Shown here one piece after another: positions 15,801 through 26,799 of a stretch of 64,000 nt of DNA (position 1 is the first letter of the stretch; every line of letters starts with the position of its first letter). Below the pieces are notes generated by a model. The model made no database searches, was not told the DNA's origin, and saw only the letters and a list, made by a program, of their open reading frames with translations. The stretch lies in the NCBI GenBank assembly GCA_964030785.1, contig OZ034968.1, forward strand, positions 52,843,230 through 52,907,229. The letters are read 5' to 3'. A program made the translations under genes and the position numbers. Source of the stretch: Siderastrea siderea (Eukaryota > Cnidaria > Anthozoa > Scleractinia > Rhizangiidae).

Positions 15801-16987
15801 GCTGTTGTCTGTTTAAGCGAAGAATTTTATTTACGTGTTGGCGTACAGTATTAAAAAAAGAGAGAGGTCTTGATAATTCGAGTTTTTGTGGAGGCTGAGT
15901 CCCGCATGCGCGTGGTTCAGCTAGCTAAGCGCGCGCGTTTAGCTACGTAGACAAATAGAGCTTTTCTCTAGTATTCAACAACGCGTCATAGAAAGGAAAG
16001 ACAGGACTGTTAAACACCGCTCAATAGTACATGTCAGAAAGTACTTTGGTTTTTTTGTTGTCAGAATCACGAGAGAATGAAGCGGCATGTTAGTTAATAT
16101 CTGGCAGTGTGAGCGTGTCAGACTTTCTGTAGTTTTCGAAAGTCACTGTTTCAGTTCGCTCAAATCTTCGCTTGCAATGTCTGGTTTAATTTGCCGTCAA
16201 GTATTTGGATACCTAAACGATTTTGATGAAAAGATAAAGAAAATTTTTTAGACATTTTGAACCAATTACAATTACGTAGAATGCTTTGCCAGCTGTTCAG
16301 TTACTTTTGGCTGCGTTTTAATAAGCGATCGATCGTTTGCCTGTTTACCTAATAGTTTATCCGTTTATTCTAACCCATTTTAAAAATCCACGGACTTCAC
16401 ACGACATGTTCATACTGCTTCACGTTTATTTTAATTTCAGGTGTGAATTATTTTTAACAATAGAGGCTAAACCGCGATGGCTTTCCTAATTACGGGCATT
16501 GTTTCTCGATGAATAGGTCAATGATTCGAACGCTGGGAGCAGAAACAATGGCATTATGACATTGATATACACTCGGGACTTGAATGATTGACAGTTGTGC
16601 ATCTTGTTACGCATGCCCTGTACGTTTTTTTGAAGCTAATTTGCATGTTCGATCGACGTGTTTCATGGGGCGCAAAACCGTAATGCAGCGTTCTGCATTG
16701 AGTTGCATTTTCGTCTAAGCAACAGAAGGATTCTTCATTTCATGCTGGACGTGTAGAAGATGAAATGTTGTAAAATCGATCTCTTAGTGAAAAAATTTGT
16801 TTGATAAGATCCATTACATCAAAGAACGTTTTAGCTTACCGGTACTGAGTTACTGTACGAGTATGTTATACATTGATTTCAAATCGATTATCACTATCTT
16901 TAAGTAAGTACTTACGTAATGTTTGCTAGGCACTTTTCGTTTCTGGACATCAACAATTTTAACATCTGTTAAGACCCTACGCGACAT
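1..16987 (-). CDS. SH3PXD2/Tks-like PX and SH3 scaffold protein (11 exons, 3' partial)
   Basis: Eleven minus-strand exons join with consistent phases and GT-AG borders, giving at least 582 codons before the left edge. Exons 1-5 build a PX domain that includes [11 protein letters not shown] and RILPFLPG, followed by [12 protein letters not shown] Lys-rich linker follows, then four SH3 domains: about residues 154-208 (ends [10 protein letters not shown]), 225-283 (GWWLVR...[10 protein letters not shown]), 340-397 (GWWLGK...GWIPSSYL) and 441-500 (GWSYVK...GWAPSSYL). After SH3-4 the protein becomes Pro/Lys-rich. The PX plus multiple SH3 layout is that of the Tks4/Tks5 family, adaptors that bind phosphoinositides and organise actin-rich protrusions and NADPH oxidase in vertebrates. 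That function is inferred from the family. No frame lesions were seen. The related p47phox family has only two SH3 domains, so four SH3s favour Tks. Confidence 0.93.
3979..4121 (-). CDS. SH3PXD2-like exon 10 (second half of SH3-2, linker)
   Basis: It is 143 nt long, opening with [15 protein letters not shown] (end of SH3-2), then a Ser/Gly-rich linker to KVP. The donor is GTAAGG, phase 1. Confidence 0.88.
4728..4842 (-). CDS. SH3PXD2-like exon 9 (first half of SH3-2)
   Basis: It is 115 nt long and encodes [20 protein letters not shown] then [17 protein letters not shown]. It ends in phase 2 at a GTGAGT donor. The [16 protein letters not shown] stretch is a standard SH3 N-terminal half. Confidence 0.9.
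5735..5842 (-). CDS. SH3PXD2-like exon 8 (second half of SH3-1)
   Basis: It is 108 nt long and encodes [20 protein letters not shown], the Trp and PxxY elements of an SH3 ligand groove, then an acidic linker. It ends in phase 1 (GTGAGG donor) and joins exon 9 as EPE-KYM. Confidence 0.9.
6505..6633 (-). CDS. SH3PXD2-like exon 7 (first half of SH3-1)
   Basis: It is 129 nt long and contains [19 protein letters not shown], an SH3 start with the ALYDY-like AIADYK segment. It ends in phase 1 inside the NENG|WW codon, which exon 8 completes. Confidence 0.9.
7139..7562. repeat. Fold-back repeat in SH3PXD2-like intron
   Basis: The ends at 7,141-7,157 and 7,545-7,562 are imperfect inverted copies (GGCC...CGAGG). 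The interior holds several AAGCCGCGGCTT palindromes. It looks like a small non-autonomous inverted-repeat element. No coding potential was seen. Confidence 0.35.
8364..8395 (-). CDS. SH3PXD2-like micro-exon 6 (linker)
   Basis: This 32-nt exon lies between ACAG and GTACAG and encodes a charged Lys-rich linker. Its phases (2 in, 1 out) are exactly those needed to join exon 5 to exon 7, which is the main reason for calling it. Confidence 0.72.
8651..8745 (-). CDS. SH3PXD2-like exon 5 (end of PX)
   Basis: It encodes [19 protein letters not shown] and then [12 protein letters not shown] in 95 nt, ending in phase 2 with donor GTAAGT. The LPPKIS...FFEP pattern closes the PX fold. Confidence 0.9.
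9003..9019. repeat. Poly-G tract
   Basis: A run of G broken by one T lies in an SH3PXD2-like intron. The surrounding 9,000-9,330 is non-coding repeat-like sequence. Confidence 0.7.
9844..9920 (-). CDS. SH3PXD2-like exon 4 (PX)
   Basis: It is 77 nt long, completing the Gly codon and then encoding [18 protein letters not shown] and on to YCK, ending in phase 0. The acceptor is TCCTTAG and the donor GTTGGA. Confidence 0.87.
10723..10798 (-). CDS. SH3PXD2-like exon 3 (PX)
   Basis: It runs from [12 protein letters not shown] to RILPFLP, 76 nt, starting in phase 0 and ending in phase 1 so that the split Gly codon continues in exon 4. The Pro-rich PFLPGK loop is typical of PX domains. Confidence 0.88.
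11949..12225. mobile_element. MITE-like element with 26-bp TIRs
   Basis: The left end TGATTTAGACGG at 11,949 is matched by an inverted copy ending at 12,225, with 24 of 26 bases identical. The 277-bp interior has no ORF. This is a typical non-autonomous DNA transposon layout, in the intron between exons 2 and 3. No clear target duplication was found. Confidence 0.68.
12810..12890 (-). CDS. SH3PXD2-like exon 2 (PX core)
   Basis: It encodes 27 residues, [12 protein letters not shown] through [10 protein letters not shown], in phase 0 at both ends. The RRYSKF segment is the phosphoinositide-binding motif of PX domains. The donor is GTGAGT and the acceptor TTTTAG. Confidence 0.92.
13390..13800. 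mobile_element. Palindromic MITE-like element
   Basis: ATTAAGGAGGGTGCCTC at 13,390-13,406 faces an inverted partner at 13,784-13,800. A second inverted pair lies further in: AAAAGCAGATCTTA near 13,527-13,540 and its mirror near 13,729-13,744. The arrangement is a long imperfect hairpin, non-coding, inside intron 1 of the SH3PXD2-like gene. Confidence 0.6.
14595..15095. repeat. Possible inverted-end repeat
   Basis: CCAGGGGGATACTCCC near 14,631 and GAGTACCCCACTCCCCCCC near 15,051 are rough inverted counterparts flanking non-coding sequence in intron 1. Similarity is loose. Confidence 0.3.
15429..16685. mobile_element. 1.26-kb TIR element in intron 1
   Basis: CATTACGGTTCCGCGCCCCAT at the left end recurs inverted at 16,662-16,685 with two mismatches in 24 bases. 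The interior shows no recognisable transposase; the longest frame (15,614-15,898) has no known motif. It is best read as a non-autonomous DNA transposon in the first intron of the SH3PXD2-like gene. Confidence 0.55.
16916..16987 (-). CDS. SH3PXD2-like exon 1 (start codon)
   Basis: It encodes 24 residues beginning [15 protein letters not shown] and ends at KHY with a GTAAGT donor, phase 0. This is the expected N-terminal start of a PX domain in the family, and the next exon continues directly with VYVINVTW. It is separated from exon 2 by a 4.0 kb intron that carries a TIR element at 15,429-16,685. Confidence 0.88.
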
Positions 16988-17859
16988 TGCAGAAGCAAAG
17001 CGAAATTGCTCAAACTTTCTGCTGTAAGTCTTTGGAGATATGAGCAGTAATCGAAAATGAACCGTAGAATCGAACCGTAGTGATCCTGTTCAATGGAGCA
17101 CGGATGACAAACTGAGCCCGCGAACAGACGGAAGTGTGCACCACCCACCTCTCCCCCGCAACGTGATCATTTCATACGTGGTTTCCACCCCACCCCGCCC
17201 ATCATGTGATAAGAACGATGGTTCGGGGTTAAATTAAGAATTCAACTTTCCCATTCAGGAAATTTTTTGGTCTTTCATCTTCTTCATTTTAAATTTGAAA
17301 TGACTAGCTTTAAAACGGAAGGGAAAATAGGGTAGTGGCGAACGCTCAAAAACACATGAAAAGAGGGAAAGCAGATACCTTAGTTAACTGGGTATCGCGT
17401 AGGTTTTTAAACGTTTGACGCAAGGACTTACGTGCAAGCACAAGAAAAGGAAGTCGCTCCTTTTTTTGTCTGTGCTCTTATACGTATGTGGTTGCCTCAC
17501 CCGGGTAATCTAGGGTTGACGCAAGCGCACGTCCAAGCAATCTGTTTCCTGTGATATTATTTGGTAACACAGTAAACTCGTACCAACAATCGTACAAGAC
17601 TGAATCTGTTTCAGACTTCTTAGTGCAGTTGCACCACAGCAGATTGTCTAGGAAATTATGTCAAAGTAATTTTTTTTAATTTATTGCCTGACGACTTAAT
17701 TTCCATTTGTCTAGGATTTAGTGGTGTAAATATAATTTGCATTTGATAATGGCGACAGGATGACACCGAAACGTCATGTTCTAGCGTTAGTGTTTCTTCT
17801 AAAATAGAAATATAATAATTACGGCTATTATTGACTTGTTAGATGTTTACTTATATCTT

Positions 17860-17963
17860 GTGATCAATAAAGGCATTTATCATCATCATCATCATCATCA
17901 TCATCATCGTCATCATCATCATCGTCATCATCAACATCCTCATCGTCATCATCATCATTATTA
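17860..17963 (+). repeat. LINE-type 3' tail with (CAT)n
   Basis: GATCAATAAAGGCATTTATC is followed by about 80 bp of CAT repeats. An AATAAA-like signal next to a microsatellite is the usual 3' end of CR1/RTE-type retrotransposons, and the intact LINE at 50.8-54.2 kb ends the same way. The upstream body of this copy is not recognisable. Confidence 0.45.
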
Positions 17964-18775
17964 TGTTAAATTTCTCGGTAAACTATGTGCAAACCTCGCA
18001 AAAAGTGAAAGAACTTTGTATAGGGAAAAAAATTATCTGGTAAGTACTGATTATTGATGACATTCGAAATACAAAATTTATGACTTGTTAAGTTAAGATA
18101 AGTAAAAAAAAATTGCCTTGAATTCTTTACCTTTTTCGTTGATTACCAACCCGGGTGACCGTGGTGGGTTGATACCCGCCCATATGTTATACGGGTGTGT
18201 TTGACTGAATGAGGTCCCCTTTTTTACCTTCCAGGTCCGTGACGGGTTTCCAATTTCGTTTTTTAGTCTGAGATGAAGAATACTTCTCTTCTTTTATCTA
18301 TATTCTAATTTATAGTTTATCATCGTTTTAATACATGTATTTTTTTTTCAAGAGGCAGTTGTCTTTATTCAGCAAATTAGTTCTGAAAGCGTTTGTGTTA
18401 GTTTTAAAGCAACCGTTGATCTTGGTCATGAAATGCCGGTTTTGGCCGCCCGTAGCACTGTTTGATTTCTTTCACGATTGAAGTGTGCCTAATCCCTGTT
18501 TCACTCTTTTAAAAGACAATTTTGTTTCGAGTTAAAGAAGAACAAGACGTCATTCTAGATAAGTTGTTTATTTGTGAGTGGTGTGCCTGTAATTTCTGTT
18601 AAGTACAAATGCTTAGTCAATTCTTTCGTTTCATTCGTAAGTATACAGGAAGCAAATGAACAACTAAGTGCCATGCTTCGTCACAAGCCAGTCAGAATGA
18701 GCGTGAGACTACTTCTAATTAACAAAATTGCCTTTTCTGTGGACATGTATAATTTAACCTTAAAAAAATTCCAGC

Positions 18776-18846
18776 TTGAACGGCATTCGAATCCCGCAAT
18801 ACCAGTGCAGCACTCTCATAACCAAACTAAGCTGCCAAGACAGCTG
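18776..18846 (-). repeat. tRNA-derived SINE head
   Basis: On the minus strand the order is a pol III A-box-like GGCAGCTTAGTTTGGTTA, an anticodon-loop-like TGCACTGGTATTGC and a B-box-like GATTCGAATGCC. The cloverleaf is shortened between the anticodon arm and the T arm, so this is not a functional tRNA. The plus-strand open frame over it is a by-product and is not called as a gene. Confidence 0.55.
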
Positions 18847-21210
18847 GAAGCTGATAATCTGTTACGAATACGTGTTAGAGCTGTAGCTGGTGAACACAAG
18901 TGACAAATACGCTAAAATACTTACAAATGTCATATTTTGAGTGGGAAATAAAAATGTTTCACCGCTGTAAGAGAGGCAACATTTAACCGGTTTGATTATC
19001 TTTTTTTTTTTTTTTCATTCTCAGATAAAGATTCCGAACAAAAATACCCTTATGTCAAAAAGGGTTAACCCTGTTTTGAGATTCACTTTTTTCGTTTGGT
19101 TGCTACGGGCAAAGAACAAATGCTCGTAATTTAAAAAACTAAAGCTTCATTTGTTTGCTTAGCTCTGTCACTGTTTGCTTTCAGAAAGAAAAGAATTTGT
19201 TAAGAGAGCACGTGAACATCAGCGTACATGCATAAAACTACCTCATTAAGAGTTAACTTTATCCCGCACGTCTATACCTTTTACGATATCCATTTGACGG
19301 CCGGTGAAATATACTCAATGGTAACGTAGTTATTTAGTACCGGTTTCATCGCACGGCAGGAAGAAAAATACAGCCGTGTACGCTGGTAGGTTGAAGCGAT
19401 TTCTTCAGTTTAACGGTTATAATATTATTAACAACTGTCGATGAGGATGATTAATGTTTCCATGGCTAAGCTATCGTAATTCCAAGAAGCCTGCAAAATA
19501 TTCTCAAAGTGTTTTCCCAGAAACCTTGATACTTTTCCGAAATGGCGACACTCCATGGTATGTTTTAATTGCTTTGTTGTCAGTAAATGACAAGTCTGCA
19601 GCTAAGGTTTGTTGATAGCAAATCTTTTCTGTTTTGGTCAGTATTCTTGTTCGAACTTGCTGTCAACGTCTCGAGTATAACAAGTACTAAGATAAACGCG
19701 AAAAGCCGAAACGCGTAAATTAAGCAAGTCTTTATTATGTTATTCTCTCGACTTATATTCAGTACAAAACCCGACGTCAAAATGCAATTTCACTGTTTTT
19801 TTTTTATAATCGCTATATACAACCACCCGATTGACGAAATTCTCGAGAATTTCAGTTCACTATTTGTTGTATTTACATAGCTTGTTGTTCATTTTCGTTT
19901 CAGCTCAGATAGCCTTTTGACAGTGAAACTGAATTAGTTTCTATTATGCTTATGCTTTTTATCCTTCTGGGAAAACAAATGTGTTCCTTTGTCGTGTACT
20001 GACAAAAGCTAAAATCAGTGCTGGCGACATTCGTTAAACATAAGCAATTTTCTTGCAAATCAGTTTAAATGGACACAGCTTGTTCTTGACGTAATGAAGT
20101 TCTTTGTCCATTTTCGGCGTCCTCGATTTAAAATAACCAAGCTGGGTATGGGAATTAACATAACGATTTCAGTGTACTTTTTTTAGCATACTCAACTATT
20201 TCTCCTATATCCGATCCGGCTCATTTTTTTTCCAACGGCAGTTTTTTTAAAACTCAATATCACCCCTTCTCAAACAAAGAATTCGTTCATGTTTGTTTTA
20301 GTTTAATTCAATTTTTGTAAGTTTCATTCGAAAACCGGTTTATGGCAATTTACATTGAGACTTTTCAGTTTGGGCTGAAATTTTGTAGCAAGGTCCCTTT
20401 GAAAACAACGAAAGGAAGTGAATCCCTGTTTAGATAACGTGTTTCAATTGTCCTCTTCACAGCTTCTTATATTGTGGTGGAAGGGGCGAAAGAAACAGTC
20501 CAATGCCGGACAAACAAATAATTTCGTTTGGTTTGACGTGTTACAATAAGTTTTCTCTCTCTCTCCATGATGTGATAGTTTATCTGTTCTTTGATTTTCA
20601 TCATAGAAAAACAAATTACTCTCTCTTATATTGAAAAAACCTGCTAATGAGCGGCACCACTGCAAGGTATTGCTCAAGGTTTTCTTGACTTAAGGTTTTG
20701 TTCAGTAAAATGCTAGATACAAAGCCTGGTGCGTCAGAAGGGTAGGGCCGACTGCGGGGTAGGATCCATATATGTGAAAAGCTATTGTGTGCTAGGACAA
20801 TTGAAGGAAAGGGCCATTCAGCAACTTTAATCTGTAAGGCCAACTCCCTCCCAAACTTTGTTGTCTGAAGCGGTAGCTCAAGAAATATACCCACCTTGGT
20901 TGTCAGTTAGCAGACCAAGACAGGGCAAGAAAATGAAACATCTGTTATAACACACGCACTCCTCAAAGTTGTCCTCTGATTGGATTAGCGGGGTATTGCA
21001 TAAGGCTATGTAAATAACGATTCAATTTTCACCTTGTTTTCCATAAATAACAAGAGGCAATCGTTCAAATAAGTCTCAAGGAGCACGTCAAGTTATGACA
21101 CTCTACCTTTTTTTATTCGAGCACAAAACAAACGTGTTTATATATACGCAGTTTTCTAAACTAAAATATATTCATTTGTATTTCTTGTATTGCATTTCAT
21201 TCCTAGGCCA

Positions 21211-22193
21211 ATGTTGTGGATCACGGCACAGTTGACCTTACTGCTGCTAGTTTTTCATTGTTTGGTGCAATGTGCTGCCCCAGTTCCAGCGCGAAAAAAT
21301 GAAAAACTATCAACGAAGGAACCGGCGAAAAATAAATTAAAGACAACACCTGAGATAAAACTACCAAAAACCGGGGCAAAACCAACTGCTAGATCAACAG
21401 CAAAAGTAACAGCAACAACAAGAAAAGTTATTCAAAAAAAGACGACGACTCCAGCTCCCCTGAGTGAGTTCTCACTTGATGATATCCTCTTTAGAGGACG
21501 GCAGTCAAGTAAGTAAACAATACTCTTGTTCTTTAGTGGCAACGGCGGGAGAAATAAGAATAATGACGAAAAAAAATTAGGCTTGAACGGGATCGAAATT
21601 CATGACCTCTGCGATACCGCTATCAAGCAAACTGGGAGCAGTGGAAATTTGTGAATCCGTGTCCATCCCGTAACTGATGAATAAATGAGTGTGAATAGGC
21701 GAAATAGTCATATATGAACTGCTGATGAATTTGAAAAATGTTGATGAGCATCGCAGTGAAGATATCATGTAGCAAGTCTTCAATCTCGTTTTTGTCAGGT
21801 GGTCATTTTTCAGCTGACAAAAGGGCGATCAAAATTGGCCATCTTTCCTGCACTTTTTTCTGACAATCAGAAACTTTAGACAGGAGAACGTGGAAGAGAT
21901 TGAGTACGACACTAATTTTAAATTTCGCATCAGTCGCATATCTGGAGCCTTCGCTCCGCCCCGTTGTTGAGCAACTGGGTCAGCAGTTTCATTCCCTGCC
22001 CTGTTAGTGCTTCATAACAATCTATTAATTTGTCGCTGTTTCTTTTGCAGATGAGGCGAACGCATTTATCAAAGCAAATGAACAGAGAGGAAAAACTCTT
22101 GAAACGACGTACGAACACGTTCGCGAACAAGATCTTAATGATATAGAGGCAATAGTTAGGAGAAGAAAAGGAATTAAATTAACACGATCCTGA
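21211..22193 (+). CDS. Small secreted Lys/Thr/Pro-rich protein (two exons)
   Basis: Exon 1 (21,211-21,508) and exon 2 (22,051-22,193) join through GTAAGT and TTTTGCAG to give 146 residues. Residues 1-22 are a strong signal peptide (MLWITAQLTLLLLVFHCL...). The mature part is rich in Lys, Thr and Pro with short KTT/TTT blocks, then an acidic FSLDDILF segment. A charged C-terminus carries EHVREQDLNDIEAIVRRRKG. The two Cys residues fall in the signal region, so no disulfide fold is expected. The start is the first ATG; the open frame upstream has no ATG and a CCTAG just before it may be an acceptor of a 5' untranslated exon. No family was recognised. Function unknown; an extracellular matrix or peptide-precursor role is possible. 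Confidence 0.68.
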
Positions 22194-22215
22194 GTTTAAT
22201 GTAGAAGCAACTCGT

Positions 22216-22521
22216 CCCCAGGGCCTTCTCCTTGTTCAAAATGGCGGATCGGAGAAACCCCTGGCCAAGGCTGCCAAAATGGCTCCAAAAATTCGTTAGA
22301 ATTTTGTCACGTAAACACGATGAAATGTCTTCGTTTCGTTTGAACAACGGTTTCAGATTGCAGAAAACAAACAGGGCCGCCATACCGCGGAAACAACTTC
22401 CGAAAAAGCCGTTTCATCGTGAGTCCCGTGACAAAATATTCCACGATTCTTGGAGTATTTCAACAGCCTTGGCCAGAGGTTTCTCCGATCCGCCATTTTG
22501 AACAAGGAGAAGGCCCTGGGG
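22216..22521. mobile_element. MITE with about 58-bp TIRs
   Basis: The left arm beginning CCCCAGGGCCTTCTCCTTG is repeated inverted at the right end, with nearly complete identity for about 58 bp. The 306-bp element could fold into a long hairpin. It starts 23 bp after the stop codon of the secreted-protein gene, so it may sit in its 3' UTR. The open frame inside is incidental. Confidence 0.75.
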
Positions 22522-23364
22522 TGATGTTGAATGTAAAAGTAGATTCCAGTTTTAGGATACTGACATATTTTAACAAAGAAAATGGCTACTGCTAGTTAAT
22601 TCGCATACTTTCCTGAGACATCCATTACACAAACTACCAGAATTCAAGTATACCTAAAAACAAACAAAAAAGAAGGAAAAGAGGAAAGAAAATTTAAATT
22701 TACTTATGGCTTTGAGTTGGATTTGTGGAAGATATCCTCCAATTCTGATAGAATAGTAGATCTGACGTCAGCTTAAGTTAACTTAAAAAGTGTCATATCT
22801 TTTGCACTTTGCACTGTAAATGAACACCTGAATTAACAGAGTCATTTAACAACTGATGTCTGGTTAGCGATTGTCAAACAAAAATTCAAACGAAAACCTT
22901 TCTAGCAAAATGTCCGAATTTAGTGGGAGCGGACTTTGGATTCCTGCATTATATTTTGTATCTATTTTTATATTGTATACCTAGTTGGTTCTTGCTCTGG
23001 GAGCATTGAGTCACATGTTACAAATAAATGGGTTGATACCGTGCATAAGCATTCTGGATTTATGAACGAAAAACTGTTAACAACACATATATTTTCAGCT
23101 GACCGATCCATCTTAAATGTTTCCTTCACACTCTCACCAACAAGAGGGGTTTGTTCAAGCGGACAAAACCATCGAGGAGACTGGGGAGAGTTAAACTCGC
23201 TCACCAGTCTTCTTGCCAGTTTGCTTCAGTGGCCGCCTCGTTCTACTCTACCTCCGCTGCGCATGTCAGATCCCAAACAAATAAAGGCACTTCTGGCTGA
23301 TTTCAGTCAAACTGAACTCTAAATGCCGGTTTTTACCGTTAAAAACCTTTGTGCTTTTATTGGT

Positions 23365-23895
23365 TTAAAGGACTGCTTACATAAGCCGGGCTGGCTCGGT
23401 AGCAGGGCTGGCTAGGTATACAGAGATGACTGCTCAGCCCGGTATTACATGGGGCGGGCCAGCCCGCCTGCGGCTAAATTTAGTAGCTGTCGTGTGAAAA
23501 GATGGCTACATAAAAAAAGCATGAATCGAGTGCGTTTACTTTTGTTAATCCATTGTTTTGGTGTGTTATTTTCAGTTTTACGTAGCTTTATGGTCTGATA
23601 AACGTTTATGTGTTATATAGAAAGAGAAATATCGATCTTCTGGTGAGCCATTTTGCTTTGAAGTGAAATTTAGTGACGGGAAAGTGTTGGCCCGGCAATC
23701 GCGATTACATGGTAAATTTTCAGCCCGTCTAGCCGGGATCCCGGCATCGCGATGCCGCGGGCTGGCCCGGTTAACCGGGCTGGCTCGGCTTGCCGGGATC
23801 TCGGCACGTCTGTGAAACACACTAAAAATCAACTTCGCGATTACATGGAAAAATCTCAGCCCGGCTAGCTGGGATCCCGGCGGCCCCTCCGACAT
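23365..23895. repeat. GC-rich repeat of GGGCTGGC / CCCGGC palindromes
   Basis: Multiple imperfect copies of AGCCCGGCTAGCTGGGATCCC and GGGCTGGCTCGG recur in both orientations in otherwise AT-rich DNA. GATTACATGG occurs twice as a spacer. It is non-coding and looks like a fold-back repeat family. Confidence 0.5.
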
Positions 23896-23936
23896 GCAAC
23901 CTCATTATGCGTCACGTTTCAGTCAGTGGGTAATAG

Positions 23937-24660
23937 CGGAGCTCCTTTGCGGCCGAAGGCGGAGCACCATACTCATAGGCATTTGAATATGTATATTCAT
24001 GAGAGTCAATTTTGATGATCATGACGTCACGCGACCGTACGACGGCGTCCCTTGCTCCATGCTTCATGTAAAATGTTCGAAGTGTCTCAATAGTAACTCG
24101 CGTTGACATACTGGCGAAATGGCAAAATGACAGACTTAAGCTTCCCTTGAACTTAAGCGCTAACCACCTTTTCTGAGGCTTCAAGTAAAAAGGATGTACT
24201 TTCATGGACATTTAACCACATTTAGGACCAAGCATTAACCCTTACCGAACACTGACAAGAAAGAATTGGAATCGTCTGTTATCACAGGAGAAATTTGCTC
24301 TGAAGTCATCAATATGGCCGCTTGTTCCTCGTACGCGCCATTTTCTATACGGTAATTTTACATTCTTCGAATGAATACGTTCCTATTATTTCATCATGAA
24401 AACAAAAATACCTAAAGGATTGCTTTAAACTGGACGGGCATATATATGAAATTGAAGACCTTGAAGAGAAGAAATCCTCTTTCGAGGACATACTTGTTTT
24501 TTTTCAGAGGAGATTTAGAAAGCGACCATGTCGACCATCTGTAAAGGATCACTCGAGCAGTAGTCTTTCGTTTAGATTTTCAAGTACTTCTTTTACTTTA
24601 ACGGTAAAGTAAATTATATATATGATTGTGGATTTACATCGTAAGAATTGTTTAATTGAG
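23937..24660 (+). repeat. Repeat head, forward copy
   Basis: It begins AGCGGAGCTC...CGGAGCACCAT and contains TTGTTCCTCGTACGCG, an ATGAAAAC start-like site and CGTTTAGATTTTCAA. All of these recur in the same order in inverted orientation at 29,400-29,881. A third, shorter head lies at 26,800. It is a dispersed repeat, possibly the 5' end of a longer element. Confidence 0.6.
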
Positions 24661-26057
24661 CGAGTCTACATGATTACGATAATTTTCTCGACAAGTTTGA
24701 AAAACTTATACACCCGTTTGAAGAAACGTTCTCGGGTGAAAAGTATAATCGATGCACAATGCGACACAATGGAACTCTGGGAAGATGACAGGGGCAAGTT
24801 TGTTACGGAGTTTCGTTTCTTGTTATTCAAAATATTTTCTTTCCAAGATAATTTAAAGAGTAAAGTAAGACATGCTGTGTTATTATAATGTGCACATGAC
24901 TAAGAATGAAGGCAAGAATTCACGCTTCCCAGAGCACCATTGGGTCGCATCGTCACTGATTTATGCTTTTCACCCGACAACGTTTTTTCAATTGGGTGTA
25001 AACATTTGTTCAAAATAGCCGTGAAATTAATTCCCTCCTAAAGCTGAATTGCTTGTGGGTTACTTTTTCTTGAGGCGAAAATGAAATGCTTTTTGCTTTT
25101 GGAGGCAAATAAGTGTTGATCAAAATAAATGTTTTTTTCCTCTATGAAGACTTGCTGTCCATTTCGTCTGTATTTAAAAATATATCAATTCAACGAATTT
25201 CGTCAATGGACTTTCGTGTGTTTATAGTTCGTGTTTTAAGCAATCCATATTTTGCAACTGGGGTATTTTAGCCGAAAATTAGTGTTACTAAGAATTCCAC
25301 TCTGAGTTATTGTTGTTTTCTCAAGTCAGTTTTTGTTCTTCGGCACTATTGCATTGCGGATTGGCTTGTTTAGTGATTTTATGAATAAAAACGCGAAGAC
25401 AGTGCGTAAAAACAAAGCATAAACAAAATGCAAACCCCAGGTAAACAGTTTGTTTTAGTTCATTTTCTGGGCACAGGACTTTTCATCACGATTTTTTAAC
25501 ATTTACAACGGTAGTTTTTCTTTCATCGCTGGAAGGTATTCTTTACAAAGAGCATTTTTGAACCAAGAGTTTCTCTATTTAACCGCAAAGTGCAGAGTTT
25601 CTTTACGTGAGGTCTCTAGAAACTCTGCATCTTTAACGCAAGAAATCACGGAATACGCTTGCCTCTAAAACTTTCAAAACACAAGTCTCCGTCTGTGTTT
25701 AATAACTAGGAGTTCAGCCTGAAGTTTATCAATAAGCTTAAGTTAAATTCTAAAACAGAAAAAGGCTAAAAATGCCCGGTGACAAGACTCAACGAAACTG
25801 AATTATTTTTGTCATCATTTGAATGGAAAGCCCGTCATTCCTTCGCCCTCGTCCCAAAATGTCACAACACACTGAACAGAATATTGAGAAGGGCATTGAA
25901 AGCGACAATTACCCGAAAAGAAGCGGAAAATTATGTACTCAAAAGATATATACTGCGTGGCGCAATATAACCATGTCCATGAGTGCGATGCCCACGAAAA
26001 CTGTTTTAACTAAGTTTATGTACATAAAAATAACATTAAACATTTTAGCACTGCTTT

Positions 26058-26144
26058 GGTGGCGCAGTGGAATGATACGCGATTAAAATGCCTTTTCCTA
26101 AAATCTTCTTCACGTGGTGCGAGTTCAATCCTCACAACTCCACC
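26058..26144 (+). repeat. tRNA-like sequence (long variable arm)
   Basis: GGTGGCGCAGTGG at the 5' end can pair with CTCCACC at the 3' end (6 of 7 positions). A B-box-like GAGTTCAATCCTC lies before it. The 87-nt span and long central region resemble a Leu/Ser-type tRNA, but the D arm is poor. It is probably a tRNA pseudogene or SINE head. Confidence 0.42.
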
Positions 26145-26799
26145 GTTCTGTCTCTCCAACATTTTTTCTTTTTCTTTTTTTTTGGTTGTTGTTTCTTTTT
26201 AAATTCGTACCTCCTTTCCGTCACCTCCTTCCTTTGTAATGGGTTTTTATTTCGATTATCCTCGCACAAGGTAAATAATAAACCGAAACGCAATTTATGA
26301 AACTGCGAAAGAAACCGCGAACATCAGACCAAGGAATACCGAGGTTCTATTTTTAACCTCCTTGCTTGTCATGAAGAATTTCAGACGGTACTCCTTTCTC
26401 AAAAATGATCTGGCTTAACTTTGGGTTATGTCTGTTTTGCTATTCTTGGTACAAGCTATTGTTTAATGTAGTACTTCTTAGTCTTCTTTTGTTTCTCAAC
26501 GGAGGTTTTGAGGAGATCCGCTGTTAGGCTAGCCTATCTATATATTTTAGATTTTGGAAAACTTCCTTCAAGTTTTGATCAACATTTTCGATTCGGAATA
26601 AGCTCCCCTCCCTCCTCCCTCGCACAGCCCAGCTACCTTGAGGCCTGAAAAAGGCTACCTGGAGCTTATTAGAAATCATGGTCAGATAATAGGCATAACG
26701 TATGGGTAGGGTCGGGTGGATGTGTGTGGAGGTCACTTCCTTATTTGGCCTTGACGTTGACATTCTGCTGGATTGCTTTAAAACAGTACATGTATTAGC

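Larger units (their letters stand above)
16988..21210. other. Intergenic, no gene recognised
   Basis: This is AT-rich spacer upstream of the SH3PXD2-like start. Apart from the LINE tail and SINE listed separately, no exon, domain or RNA gene was recognised. The SH3PXD2-like promoter presumably lies just right of 16,988, with no clear core motif seen. Confidence 0.6.

Noticed and set aside
17880..17963. CRISPR-like short repeat array
   Set aside because: Simple trinucleotide repeat without spacers in eukaryotic DNA; no CRISPR array seen in the window.
17836..18057. His-rich protein
   Set aside because: Poly-His comes from the (CAT)n LINE tail.
18574..18903. 109-codon plus-strand frame
   Set aside because: It reads through an antisense tRNA-derived SINE and has no domain.
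22936..23322. 128-codon frame with hydrophobic start
   Set aside because: Starts at TTG, no exon signals or family; may be repeat-derived.
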